In this document: positions 1 to 12,129 of the stretch, piece by piece | Position numbering within the stretch: position 1 is the first letter of the stretch | How the letters are laid out: each line of letters begins with the position of its first letter | Source of the DNA: an uncultured Flavobacteriales bacterium | GTDB taxonomy: Bacteria > Bacteroidota > Bacteroidia > Flavobacteriales > Schleiferiaceae | Direction of reading: 5' to 3' | DNA length: 64,000 bases | Assembly: GCA_905478295.1 (NCBI GenBank) | Contig: CAJQHZ010000001.1 | Coordinates: 53,767 to 117,766, forward strand | The notes under the pieces: model-generated | What the model was told of the DNA's origin: nothing | Databases searched by the model: none | Seen by the model: only the letters and a program-made list of their open reading frames with translations | Translations under genes and position numbers: made by a program

Positions 1-1
1 A

Positions 2-733
2 GATCGATTCGAATTTTATGTGTTTCCGAAAGTAAATCTGCAGGCGGAAATTTTACGACGGACCCTTGCTATATATGGGGGATGGGACGGTTCTTCAAAG
101 CAACAAACGTTACAAAGTTTGATTCAGGAGGTGCCACAAATATCGTTGGATCAGGAATTTAGATTGTCAGGTCAAAATCGCGGTTATGTAGGAATGCAAG
201 GTGCACTAATAGGTAAACTACAATATAGGTTAGAAGGCGCCATGACGTTTATGAACGATGCGGTTCAATTCACTAGAGATTCGGTGCTTTCCCCTGTAGA
301 TTTGAATGGAACACTTCTTCCTGCGCTTTCTGTGAGCTACGCGGAGCAGGTTCTAAAAACCTCCTTTAGAGGTGAGTTAAACTTACCGTTGAAACAGCTC
401 ACCATAAGTACCTATGCCCAGTTTAACGCGTATTCTGGCGATTCTTACCTTGGAAGTGAAGGTCAGATTGTTGGTGGTCTACTATCCTATGAAATCAACG
501 ACCTTCGAGTTGCAGCCGCTGCAAAGCACGTAAGTGGTAGGTACGTGGGGACTGCTCCGGAACTAGGATTAGAGGCTTATACGGATGTTAATCTGCAATT
601 GGGATATGAAATCAACGATAATTTGAGCATTAGTTTACGCGCCTACAACCTACTTGATCAGGACTACCAAACCTATTTAGGGTATCGCGTTCGAGGCATC
701 AGAGGTTTATTCGTGTTAAACTACCAATTCTAA
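2..733 (+). CDS. TonB-dependent receptor-like outer-membrane beta-barrel, C-terminal part (5' cut by window edge)
   Basis: The reading frame is open from base 2, so the gene begins before the window and only about 243 C-terminal residues are seen. The visible part is a run of alternating, amphipathic strands with aromatic girdles. It ends in a strand whose last residue is Phe (LNYQF), the usual C-terminal signature for insertion by the BAM machinery. The stretch around 'LSISLRAYNLLDQDY' resembles the last strands of TonB-dependent receptors, where a 'N-hydrophobic-hydrophobic-D' motif precedes the final strand. The plug domain and TonB box would lie upstream and are not visible, so the substrate cannot be told and a non-TonB barrel is not excluded. 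A hairpin with a T-run follows it. Confidence 0.6.
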   Translation, partial: DRFEFYVFPKVNLQAEILRRTLAIYGGWDGSSKQQTLQSLIQEVPQISLDQEFRLSGQNRGYVGMQGALIGKLQYRLEGAMTFMNDAVQFTRDSVLSPVDLNGTLLPALSVSYAEQVLKTSFRGELNLPLKQLTISTYAQFNAYSGDSYLGSEGQIVGGLLSYEINDLRVAAAAKHVSGRYVGTAPELGLEAYTDVNLQLGYEINDNLSISLRAYNLLDQDYQTYLGYRVRGIRGLFVLNYQF

Positions 734-785
734 GGGGATCGAAGCGATCGCAAACCGCGTAAATGTTAATAAAAATGTTGGTAAA

Positions 786-820
786 AGAAGAGGGGCTTCG
801 TGTCCCTTTTCTCGCTTTTT
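786..820 (+). terminator. Intrinsic terminator after the barrel gene
   Basis: An imperfect stem (787-794 pairing with 804-811, one G-T wobble) closes a 9-base loop and is followed by CGC and five T. It separates the barrel gene from gyrB. Read by eye; no folding energy was calculated. Confidence 0.5.
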
Positions 821-834
821 GGGTACCTAAAAGG

Positions 835-842
835 TATCTTTG
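835..842 (+). promoter_or_regulatory. Putative gyrB promoter, -7 element TATCTTTG
   Basis: A perfect match to the Bacteroidota -7 consensus TAnnTTTG lies 36 bases before the gyrB ATG. A TTTG at 818-821 is only 13 bases upstream, shorter than the usual spacing of about 19-21, so the -33 element is uncertain. Confidence 0.5.
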
Positions 843-863
843 TTAGGATAGCATTAAACATAA

Positions 864-4374
<3,511 letters not shown>

Positions 4375-5398
4375 ATCTCGTTACGAGTGGCCTGTGGTCG
4401 CTTAGGTTTATGTTTTCAATGTATTGGCCTTTTGAGTGCAAGTTGGCGCTATGCATGGTCCAGTCAATTTTAAAAAACAACCCTCTTCTTGCAAGTGGTT
4501 CAAAAGAGCCCATAGTACCGTACCCATCGAGAATATAGGGATCGCGCAAGTGTTGAAGTAATCGACAGTACAAATTACCCCCTGGTACTCCATTGAAATC
4601 TCCTGACAGTACAACTGGATGCGGACTTTCTTTTACCCATTCAATGATATGATTGGCTTGCAGTCCTCGATTTCTGTCGGAAGCAGCGAGTTTGCTTAGA
4701 ACAAATTGGCCCGTTTCTAATAGTTCATCTTTTGAATGAACTGCGTCCATATCTTGATCCTGCAAACCGGTAGAGCTGAGGTGAACGTTGAGTACACGTA
4801 CTGTGTCGAACGGGAGCACTATATCTGCATACTGCGCGCTCGTTCGTGCGTACCCTTTGGTAGAGAGGCTTGTGTACTCGAGTGGCGAATGGTTTATGAT
4901 CGGATATTTAGAATAGATAGCGACTGAATAATTCTTATTTCGCGGGGCATATATTCGGTAGGGATAGTGTTTAGCTAATGGTGCGGCGGCGCTGCGTCGA
5001 ATCTCTTGCATGCACAATATATCTATGGATTGTTGCTGGGTCCAATTCCCGATTGCTTGCGCCGCGCCACTGGTTTGATAAAAGGCTCTAACATTATAGG
5101 TGGCTATTTTAACTTCACCCTCTGAGATTTCCTCCGCCCGAGCATAGGGCCATTGCGCCATTAAGGGGAAGGCAATAATGGCCAAACCTAAGAAGTTAGT
5201 GCTGGATTTTCTTGGGTTGAATCGAATCCAAAAAAGAAAAGCAACCACATGCGGTATAACAAGAAGTGGTAATAGTAAAACTAGCACACTTATTCCTGGG
5301 ATATACTGTGAAGGAATGAGACTCCCCATTGCCATCGCTAAAGTCACTCCGGTTAATGCGAGATTTAGCCAATGCAGCAAAACAAGCCGCTTTTTCAC

Positions 5399-6304
5399 TT
5401 AGTCTTTGGAGATTTTAAAGAGAAAAGCCTTTTCCTCTTTAGAAAGACTATCGTATCCAGTGGCCTTGATTTTATCAAGGATTGCATTCATACGAGCCGT
5501 ATCACCTGCACCATCCGCTTTGGATGAAGTAGTTTTCTTGGCACTGTTTTTATAATTTCTTTCACCGAAACTAAAGCCCTTTTTTCTTTTTCGTTGTCGC
5601 GATTGAAAACCGCCTCGAACAAAGTCAATAACTTGGAACAAATACACATTCCACTCATTGCCCGCGCGCATGCTTCGAATAAAGAAAAAAGCAACAATTG
5701 CCCCTCCGAGATGGGCAATGTGTCCTCCTGCATTTTCGCTGGTTAAATTGAGCACGTCAAGAAGTACTAAACCGGCTGCCAGCATCCAGTACTTTACTTC
5801 GAAAATACCCCACAGTCGAACCGGCATATTTGGCATATAAAGGGCGCCAGCAACAAGAATGGCTATAACTCCCGCGCTTGCGCCTACCATTGATCCAGAG
5901 GTAAGTACCGGGCTAATGTTGTAAAGTAAAATATAAAGTATACCGCCTCCGATTCCTCCATAGATATACAATGAGAGCATGCGTCGTTCTCCAAGGTATT
6001 CCATAAGCATCTTCCCTGAAAAATAGAGGATGATCATGTTGAAGAGTATGTGACGAAAGCTAAAATGCGTGAACATATAAGTCAATATGGTCCACGGACG
6101 TAAAGCAAATTTCAACGGATTAGATGGGAGCGCGAGTAGATCATCCGCAATATTCGGAATAAGACCGAAGTTGCCTGTGAACAAGCTAGCGAATGCATTG
6201 GTCAGACTGAAAGCAAGAAATACAGCGATGTTTAAGTAGAGCAACCTTGTGAGGTAATCGCCCTTAAAAGCATCGTGTTTTACTTTTGAAAAAAAGTCGC
6301 TCAT
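5399..6304 (-). CDS. Rhomboid family intramembrane serine protease (second copy)
   Basis: Predicted intramembrane serine protease of 301 residues. After a short cytoplasmic start it has six hydrophobic segments. The catalytic serine is expected in 'GSMVGASAGVIA' and the catalytic histidine in 'AGGHIAHLGGAIVAF'. An HFSFRHILFNM segment matches the conserved His/Asn region of transmembrane segment 2. About 90 residues of charged, soluble C-terminal tail follow, rich in Lys and Arg. It lies 16 bases behind the other rhomboid gene and abuts the EEP gene. Substrates are unknown. Confidence 0.9.
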   Translation of the reverse strand: MSDFFSKVKHDAFKGDYLTRLLYLNIAVFLAFSLTNAFASLFTGNFGLIPNIADDLLALPSNPLKFALRPWTILTYMFTHFSFRHILFNMIILYFSGKMLMEYLGERRMLSLYIYGGIGGGILYILLYNISPVLTSGSMVGASAGVIAILVAGALYMPNMPVRLWGIFEVKYWMLAAGLVLLDVLNLTSENAGGHIAHLGGAIVAFFFIRSMRAGNEWNVYLFQVIDFVRGGFQSRQRKRKKGFSFGERNYKNSAKKTTSSKADGAGDTARMNAILDKIKATGYDSLSKEEKAFLFKISKD

Positions 6305-6320
6305 GTTCTAGTGGTAAGCT

Positions 6321-7052
6321 TTAAAGATACATATCTCTGCGCCATTTTCTGATGAGAATATATCCAAAGAGCATGCCGCCTAAATGCGCGAAATGTGCGA
6401 TACCACTATTACTTACACTGAATCCATTGTAGAGTTCCAATAGTCCATATCCGATTACGAAATACTTTGCTTTAATTGGGAACAGGAAGTTGAGGTAGAT
6501 GACTTGATTCGGAAAGGTCATCCCGAAAGCCAGAAGGACTCCAAATACGGCGCCAGATGCTCCGACCATAGGTGCATGGAGTAATCGGTTTAAACTGCCC
6601 CAAGTAGGATTCGTATAATTGAATCCTCGCTCGATTAAATCTTTACCGTCACGAGTAATGGTCTCAACGGCGCCGCTGTCGAGTGCAGCGCTGAGTTGAA
6701 AGTATTCAATAGCATTAACACCTATCTGAAGGGCGCTGGCTCCTAATCCTGTAAGTAGGTAATAGGTAAGGAAACGTTTTGGTCCCCAGTGATTTTCCAT
6801 CGCGGAACCAAGGAACCACAGCATTAACATATTTGAAAAAATATGGCCAAAGTTCCCATGCATGAACATGTGCGTGACTAATTGTACTGGAAGGAATTCT
6901 GAAGACGCTGGAAAGTATAGGCCCAGCCAATCGGTTATGTCTATACCGAATGTAGTTCGGATAGAAGTCATACCCAAGAAAAACAACCCATTGATAATGA
7001 GAAGGTTCTTTACTATTGTTGGCATTAAGTTAAAGCTTCGCTGTACGATCAT
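6321..7052 (-). CDS. Rhomboid family intramembrane serine protease (first copy)
   Basis: A 243-residue polytopic protein with the rhomboid signature: 'MFMHGNFGHIFSNMLML' (TM2 His/Asn), 'MVGASGAVFGVLLAFG' (catalytic Ser in GASG) and 'GIAHFAHLGGMLFGY' (catalytic His). A loop insertion of about 45 residues with acidic and basic residues sits before the catalytic serine segment. Its ATG overlaps the mutL stop by four bases (ATGA), implying coupled translation. The two rhomboids are clearly diverged from each other, so this is an old duplication rather than a recent one. Confidence 0.92.
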   Translation of the reverse strand: MIVQRSFNLMPTIVKNLLIINGLFFLGMTSIRTTFGIDITDWLGLYFPASSEFLPVQLVTHMFMHGNFGHIFSNMLMLWFLGSAMENHWGPKRFLTYYLLTGLGASALQIGVNAIEYFQLSAALDSGAVETITRDGKDLIERGFNYTNPTWGSLNRLLHAPMVGASGAVFGVLLAFGMTFPNQVIYLNFLFPIKAKYFVIGYGLLELYNGFSVSNSGIAHFAHLGGMLFGYILIRKWRRDMYL

Positions 7053-8875
7053 AAAAGTGATTCTAAATCCTCAGGAGCCAATTCTCGAATGACCTTTTTT
7101 CCCGAAGGTGAGTATTGTGGGTTGCTGCTACTAAGCAACTGTTCCTTTAACGCTTGTAAAGCTTCCTTAGTTTTAGTGAATTCACTATTCGCTGCTTTTT
7201 TTGACAAGGTCTTTGCAAACGATTTAAGTAACGCCGATTCAATCGACTCGCTATCTAGTGATTTTAATTGCTCAAGAAGCTCTTCCAATGCGGGTACAGC
7301 TTCTTCTGGAGCGAGTAGCATGGGCGCTCCCGCTAACGTGAACTCGCCAGCGTTCTTTTCGGCTCGTAAATCAAAACCAGCGGTTGCAAACCAACCTTGG
7401 TATTCTTGAAGTAAGGCTTGATCAGAAAGTCCAACCTGAATTTTCTCAGGAAAAAGAAGTTGCTGTGAAGGCAATGTCGCGTTGCGTAATTTCTCTAAAA
7501 ATTGATCGTAAAAAATACGGTATCTCGCTGCAAAAACATCGATAATCAGGGCTTTTCTTCCCAATAGTGTGATCATGTGTTTGCCCCAAACTAACACATG
7601 GTTTGTTTGCTCATTCATCGCAGGACTCTCGGGGCTTTCATTCCAGAAATCCTTGATTTCATCTTCTGAAGAGTATTCTAACGAAGGCATCGTATTCAGG
7701 TATTTTTCTTGCTGAATCCGCTGGTACTTTTCGTCATCAGAACGGAAACGTGGAGGCTGTGACTGGGTAGTTTCGAAAGGATTAAAGTTGGGGTTGACTT
7801 TGATTTGAGGGGCTTTTGGTAATTGCCCCTCAGGTAATGGAGGCACAGAGAAACTCTGCTCAGCATCGAAATCTATGGTGGGTGCAACGTTGAATTGACC
7901 AATGGCATGGCGCGCGGCGCTTCTTAGTACAGCATATATAGCCCGTTCGTCTTCAAATTTAATTTCAGTTTTAGTCGGATGTATGTTAACATCAATTTCG
8001 GCAGGATCCACAGTCAGGTATAAGAAATACCCGGGATGATGTTCTCCGGTAAGCATATCTTCAAAGGCTTCGCGAAGGGCATTATGGAGATAAGGTGATT
8101 TAATGTAACGGCCATTGACAAAAAAGAACTGTTCTCCACGCTTCTTTTTAGCGAATTCGGGTTTTATTATGAAGCCTTCTAGTTGGACCACCTCAGTGGA
8201 TTCTTGAATAGGAACAAGGCGTTCGTCGAACTTCCTTCCAAAAATTCCGGTGATGCGTTGCCGTAAAGGCGCTGATTTTAAATGGAAAAGTAAGTTTTCA
8301 TCACTTTTCATAATCCACTCAATATGGCTATGGACGAGCGCAACCCGATGAAATTCATCGATGCAATGACGCAATTCTATTCGCTCATTTTTGAGGAATT
8401 TACGTCGTGCAGGGATGTTATAAAAGAGATTTTTAACGACGACCTGTGTTCCTTTGTTCCAGGGATAGGGCACAACGGATTGTACTGCACTATCCTCTAA
8501 TTTCAGCTCCAGCCCGAGGCCTTCTTCGTTTTGATTTGTTCGTAAGAGTACGTGAGCAACAGCACCAATAGAGGCCATCGCTTCACCTCTGAATCCACGA
8601 GTAGTGAGTTGAAATAGATCGTCAGCCGATTTGATTTTTGAGGTAGCGTGTCTTAAAAAACAGTTTTTAGCATCCTCCGCATCCATGCCTGTGCCGTCGT
8701 CTGTTACACTGATGCTGGTCTTGCCAGAACCTACTAAGGCTAAAGTGATTTTCGTTGCACCTGCGTCAATACTGTTTTCTAGCAATTCTTTAACTACAGA
8801 TGCGGGTCGTTGAACCACTTCTCCTGCTGCGATTTGGTTAGCAACGTGATCAGGAAGTATTGTAATGGTAGACAC
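7049..8875 (-). CDS. mutL: DNA mismatch repair protein MutL
   Basis: Mismatch repair coordinator, 608 residues, with an N-terminal GHKL ATPase: ANQIAAGEVVQRPASVVKEL, LENSIDAGATK, DDGTGM, RHATSKI and TRGFRGEAMASIGAV. The transducer ends around residue 330 with 'DVNIHPTKTEIKF', followed by a long, poorly conserved linker. The C-terminal dimerisation domain is present, but the position of the endonuclease metal motif DQHAx2Ex4E reads D446-VFAARYRIFY-D457, and the later C-P-H-G-R-P motif reads SPSGKK (589-594). Both look degenerate, so nuclease activity is doubtful. The start is GTG at 8875, overlapping the previous stop by one base; no ATG fits the conserved N-terminus. Confidence 0.96.
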   Translation of the reverse strand: MSTITILPDHVANQIAAGEVVQRPASVVKELLENSIDAGATKITLALVGSGKTSISVTDDGTGMDAEDAKNCFLRHATSKIKSADDLFQLTTRGFRGEAMASIGAVAHVLLRTNQNEEGLGLELKLEDSAVQSVVPYPWNKGTQVVVKNLFYNIPARRKFLKNERIELRHCIDEFHRVALVHSHIEWIMKSDENLLFHLKSAPLRQRITGIFGRKFDERLVPIQESTEVVQLEGFIIKPEFAKKKRGEQFFFVNGRYIKSPYLHNALREAFEDMLTGEHHPGYFLYLTVDPAEIDVNIHPTKTEIKFEDERAIYAVLRSAARHAIGQFNVAPTIDFDAEQSFSVPPLPEGQLPKAPQIKVNPNFNPFETTQSQPPRFRSDDEKYQRIQQEKYLNTMPSLEYSSEDEIKDFWNESPESPAMNEQTNHVLVWGKHMITLLGRKALIIDVFAARYRIFYDQFLEKLRNATLPSQQLLFPEKIQVGLSDQALLQEYQGWFATAGFDLRAEKNAGEFTLAGAPMLLAPEEAVPALEELLEQLKSLDSESIESALLKSFAKTLSKKAANSEFTKTKEALQALKEQLLSSSNPQYSPSGKKVIRELAPEDLESLL

Positions 8876-9150
8876 TAAGCGAGGAATTTAACGGCAACAA
8901 CAACAAGAGCAACGAGGAATAAAAAGCTAAACAGTAAACGTTTGCCGTAGCCTTCACTAGCACCTGCGCTTCTTTTTCTTCGCAAGTCCCAATTTTCTCT
9001 TAAACGATCGCGGTATTTGTCCTTATTCTGGAAGGGAATTTCATCCACGCCCTCATTACGCTCCAAAATTCTCAAACGATCTTTACGCTCGTCGTGAAAT
9101 CTAGGTTGGTGTTGAAAACCGCGAGGTTGGCGTCGTTCAAATAGTCCCAT
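8875..9150 (-). CDS. Small tail-anchored membrane protein of unknown function, first gene of the mutL operon
   Basis: I do not recognise a family. The 91-residue product has a highly charged soluble part (many Arg, Asp, Glu; about residues 1-70) and one hydrophobic segment at the extreme C-terminus (LLFSFLFLVALVVVAVKFLA), so it is probably tail-anchored in the inner membrane with its basic region in the cytoplasm. Its stop overlaps the GTG start of mutL by one base, and a TACCTTTG element lies 20 bases upstream of its ATG, so it likely leads the transcript of mutL and the two rhomboids. Codon use looks like that of its neighbours. Confidence 0.75.
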   Translation of the reverse strand: MGLFERRQPRGFQHQPRFHDERKDRLRILERNEGVDEIPFQNKDKYRDRLRENWDLRRKRSAGASEGYGKRLLFSFLFLVALVVVAVKFLA

Positions 9151-9170
9151 ATCTTTCTATATTCTCATCT

Positions 9171-9178
9171 CAAAGGTA
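9171..9178 (-). promoter_or_regulatory. Putative mutL-operon promoter, -7 element TACCTTTG
   Basis: On the minus strand these bases read TACCTTTG, a perfect TAnnTTTG match. It ends 20 bases before the ATG at 9150. No clear TTTG is seen at the expected -33 distance. Confidence 0.45.
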
Positions 9179-9204
9179 AGAACCCCTTGGCACTTTATCG
9201 ACCT

Positions 9205-12111
9205 ATGGAAGTACGCTTTCTCAAACCCCTATTTGTAACCCTAGTCCTGGCGATTTTACCGGGTAAAGGACTTTATGCTCAATCGTTTAATGTTGATTCT
9301 GTGCTCAGCGCAATGACCCTTGAAGAAAAGATTGGCCAATTATTTATGGTCGCCGCCTACAGCAATAAAGACGAGGATCATCAAGCGGAATTAGAAAAGC
9401 TCGTTCGCGATTACCACATTGGGGGTGTTATTACGATGCAAGGCGGACCTGAACGTCAAAAGAAACTACTGCATCGTCTTCAGGGCGCGTCGGCCCTCCC
9501 CTTGCTCGTTGGACAAGATGCGGAATGGGGACAGGCCATGCGTTTGGATAGTACCTACAAGTTTCCAACATCACTTACCGTTGGAGCAGCAGGCGGGACT
9601 GTGGATGCTTATGATTTGGGACATGCCTTGGCGGATGAATGTACTGCTGTCGGCGTACACATGAGTTTCTCTCCGGTGCTCGATGTCAATACGAATCCAA
9701 ACAACCCTATTATCGGAGCGCGATCCTTTGGTTCTGATCCAGATCTTGTGAATGTACTGGGCGTGGAGGTAGTTAAAGGGATTCAAGACAATGGAGTGCT
9801 CGCATGTGGGAAGCATTTTCCTGGCCATGGGGATACCCATCAGGACAGCCATAAAACATTGCCAAAAGTCGACCGCACACTCAGTGAGCTCATGGAGGTA
9901 GAGTGGGTGCCGTTTAAGGGTGCTATTGATGCGGGGGTTGGGGCCATTATGATTGCCCATTTGAATATTCCTTCCCTTGAGCCGTCTGGAAAACCCACGA
10001 GCCTTTCGCGCAAGGTGATTCAAGATATTTTGAGGGATCAGTGGGGGTATGAAGGACTAATTATTACCGACGCTCTTAATATGAAGGGCGCCGCTGCCTT
10101 TGCCCCTCCAGGAGAAATAGAGTTGGCAGCGTTTGCCGCGGGCAATGATATTTTGTTGTTTCCTATGGACGTGCCTAAGGCAACCAAAGCCTTCCAAAAT
10201 GCCCTTGCCACGGATAAGATTTCGATTAAATCCCTAGACGAGCGAGTCAGAAGAATCTTGGTGGCAAAGTCAAATTGCAGGGCGTATACGGATTGGCTTG
10301 AAGCGCAAAAGTCGGCCGATCCTACACTGATAACCTCAGACCACGGTCCTTTTGAAGGAGAAGATAATAACCAAAGAGTGTCGTTTAATCTGATTCGAAA
10401 TGCAGCGACATTGTTGGAACGTGGCACCGCTACATTTCCTATAGAAAACATTGAGCAAGATTTCCTGCACATAGCTTTGGGAGATTTTGAATCGGCAGCT
10501 ACTGTAAAAGAATTTCTTGATAGATATGTGACCATGTCTCACCATCACGGGGTAGATGTGGACGAGCGTGAATTGGCATCCCAAGACGCCTTTGTGGTTA
10601 GCTTTCACCAAAATGCCAAGAATCCTTGGCGCCGATATAAACTCGAAGCATACGAGAAAGAGCTGCTCAAGCGATTGGCAGCTACCGGTAAACCCACATA
10701 TATGTTACATTTTGCCAATCCTTATGGGATCTTGAGCTACCCGAATTTGGGACAAAATGTCCGTGTTTTGATCATGTATGAGAACGACGAATACGCACAG
10801 CTTTTGGCGCCTCAGTTCTTGTTTGGTGCACGTGAGACCAAGGGCTTGTTACCCGTGGATTTGAACCAGTGGGGAAAAGTCGGTGAGGGCGAGAAAACCG
10901 AAGAATTGCTTCGATTGAAATATGGTATCCCTTTTGAGGTAGGCCTTGATGCGGGGCCTTTAAATCGTATCGATTCTACCGTTGAGCACGCCATTGCGGC
11001 AGGGGCTACGCCTGGTGCGCAAGTATTAGTCGCGCGTCATGGAACGGTAGTTTATTCCAAATGTTTTGGATCACATACCTATCCGAAGTCTAAGCCGGTG
11101 GAATGGACGGATATGTATGATATTGCTTCGGTGACGAAGATTACCGCGACGCTGCCAGGAATCATGAAATGGTACGAGAAGCAACCCTTGTTATTGAAAA
11201 CGACCTTAGGCAACCATACTGGCCGGTTGGACGGCTCGGGCAAGGAGCACTTGGTATTTGAAGATGTCTTAGCTCATCAAAGCGGATTAGATGCTTGGAT
11301 ACCGTATTACATGCACACAATTAAATCCGATAGTACGAGAGCTTATTGGTACAGTTCGACGCCGCAATTGGGGTATGCTCAAATAAATGAGGGCATGTAT
11401 GTGCGTCAAGAAATTAGGGATACGATGTTTCATATGCTCGCGAAGAGTGAGATGAAGGCACCGGAATACCGCTATTCGGATTTGGGCTATTACCTGTTTC
11501 AAGAAATGCTGGAGGAGCGTTTTAATGAGCCTCTGGATCAATGGGTTGCCAACACTTTCTATGGACCCATTGGCGCTCAGCGACTCACCTACAATCCTTT
11601 AGATAAAGGTTTTCCGCTTGATCAGCTCGTTCCTACGGAAGTCGACGGATATTGGCGCAACACTACCGTACACGGTCGCGTTCACGATATGGGCGCTGCA
11701 ATGATGAATGGAGTTGCGGGTCACGCAGGATTGTTTGCAAATACCAACGACTTAGCGAAAATGATGCAGATGTACTTGAATGGGGGCTACTATGGCGGCT
11801 ATCGCTATTTTCAGGAATCAACGATAGAATTATTTAGTGGGTGTGCCTTTTGCGAGTTAGGGAATAGGCGGGGATTAGGGTTCGATCGGAAGCAGTTAGA
11901 AGATGAGCCAGGACCCAGTTGTACTTGCGTGTCTCAACAAAGTTTTGGTCATACGGGTTTTACCGGTGCAATGGTGTGGATGGACCCTAAAGAGGAGTTG
12001 CTTTACATTTTTTTAAGCAATAGAACCTTTCCTGACGCTGAGAATTGGAAACTCAGTAAATTGGATGTTAGAACCAATATTCAAGAGTACATTTACGACG
12101 CCCTTAATTAA
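9205..12111 (+). CDS. Glycoside hydrolase family 3 beta-N-acetylhexosaminidase fused to a serine beta-lactamase-fold hydrolase
   Basis: A bifunctional secreted or periplasmic enzyme of 968 residues. ATG 9205 is chosen over an upstream TTG because it gives a typical signal peptide ending GLYAQ. The N-terminal half is a NagZ-like GH3 domain: 'VGQDAEWG', 'KHFPGHGDTHQDSH' from Lys203 (the catalytic His/Asp dyad region) and 'IITDALNMKGA' with the presumed nucleophile Asp289. The C-terminal half (about 590-960) is a penicillin-binding-protein/class C beta-lactamase fold: S642-VTK-645 as SxxK, 'YRYSDLGYYL' as the YxN-like motif and 'GHTGFTG' as the KTG-like motif. Together this suggests peptidoglycan turnover: one half removing GlcNAc, the other acting on peptide or ester bonds. 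Likely transcribed with bshA, 18 bases downstream. Confidence 0.92.
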   Translation: MEVRFLKPLFVTLVLAILPGKGLYAQSFNVDSVLSAMTLEEKIGQLFMVAAYSNKDEDHQAELEKLVRDYHIGGVITMQGGPERQKKLLHRLQGASALPLLVGQDAEWGQAMRLDSTYKFPTSLTVGAAGGTVDAYDLGHALADECTAVGVHMSFSPVLDVNTNPNNPIIGARSFGSDPDLVNVLGVEVVKGIQDNGVLACGKHFPGHGDTHQDSHKTLPKVDRTLSELMEVEWVPFKGAIDAGVGAIMIAHLNIPSLEPSGKPTSLSRKVIQDILRDQWGYEGLIITDALNMKGAAAFAPPGEIELAAFAAGNDILLFPMDVPKATKAFQNALATDKISIKSLDERVRRILVAKSNCRAYTDWLEAQKSADPTLITSDHGPFEGEDNNQRVSFNLIRNAATLLERGTATFPIENIEQDFLHIALGDFESAATVKEFLDRYVTMSHHHGVDVDERELASQDAFVVSFHQNAKNPWRRYKLEAYEKELLKRLAATGKPTYMLHFANPYGILSYPNLGQNVRVLIMYENDEYAQLLAPQFLFGARETKGLLPVDLNQWGKVGEGEKTEELLRLKYGIPFEVGLDAGPLNRIDSTVEHAIAAGATPGAQVLVARHGTVVYSKCFGSHTYPKSKPVEWTDMYDIASVTKITATLPGIMKWYEKQPLLLKTTLGNHTGRLDGSGKEHLVFEDVLAHQSGLDAWIPYYMHTIKSDSTRAYWYSSTPQLGYAQINEGMYVRQEIRDTMFHMLAKSEMKAPEYRYSDLGYYLFQEMLEERFNEPLDQWVANTFYGPIGAQRLTYNPLDKGFPLDQLVPTEVDGYWRNTTVHGRVHDMGAAMMNGVAGHAGLFANTNDLAKMMQMYLNGGYYGGYRYFQESTIELFSGCAFCELGNRRGLGFDRKQLEDEPGPSCTCVSQQSFGHTGFTGAMVWMDPKEELLYIFLSNRTFPDAENWKLSKLDVRTNIQEYIYDALN

Positions 12112-12129
12112 GAGAAATACCTTAGCCGC

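Noticed and set aside
9571..10535. Two overlapping minus-strand open frames (150 and 165 codons) inside the GH3 gene
   Set aside because: Both are antisense to the conserved catalytic region of the GH3 domain and show no signal peptide, domain or compositional support.
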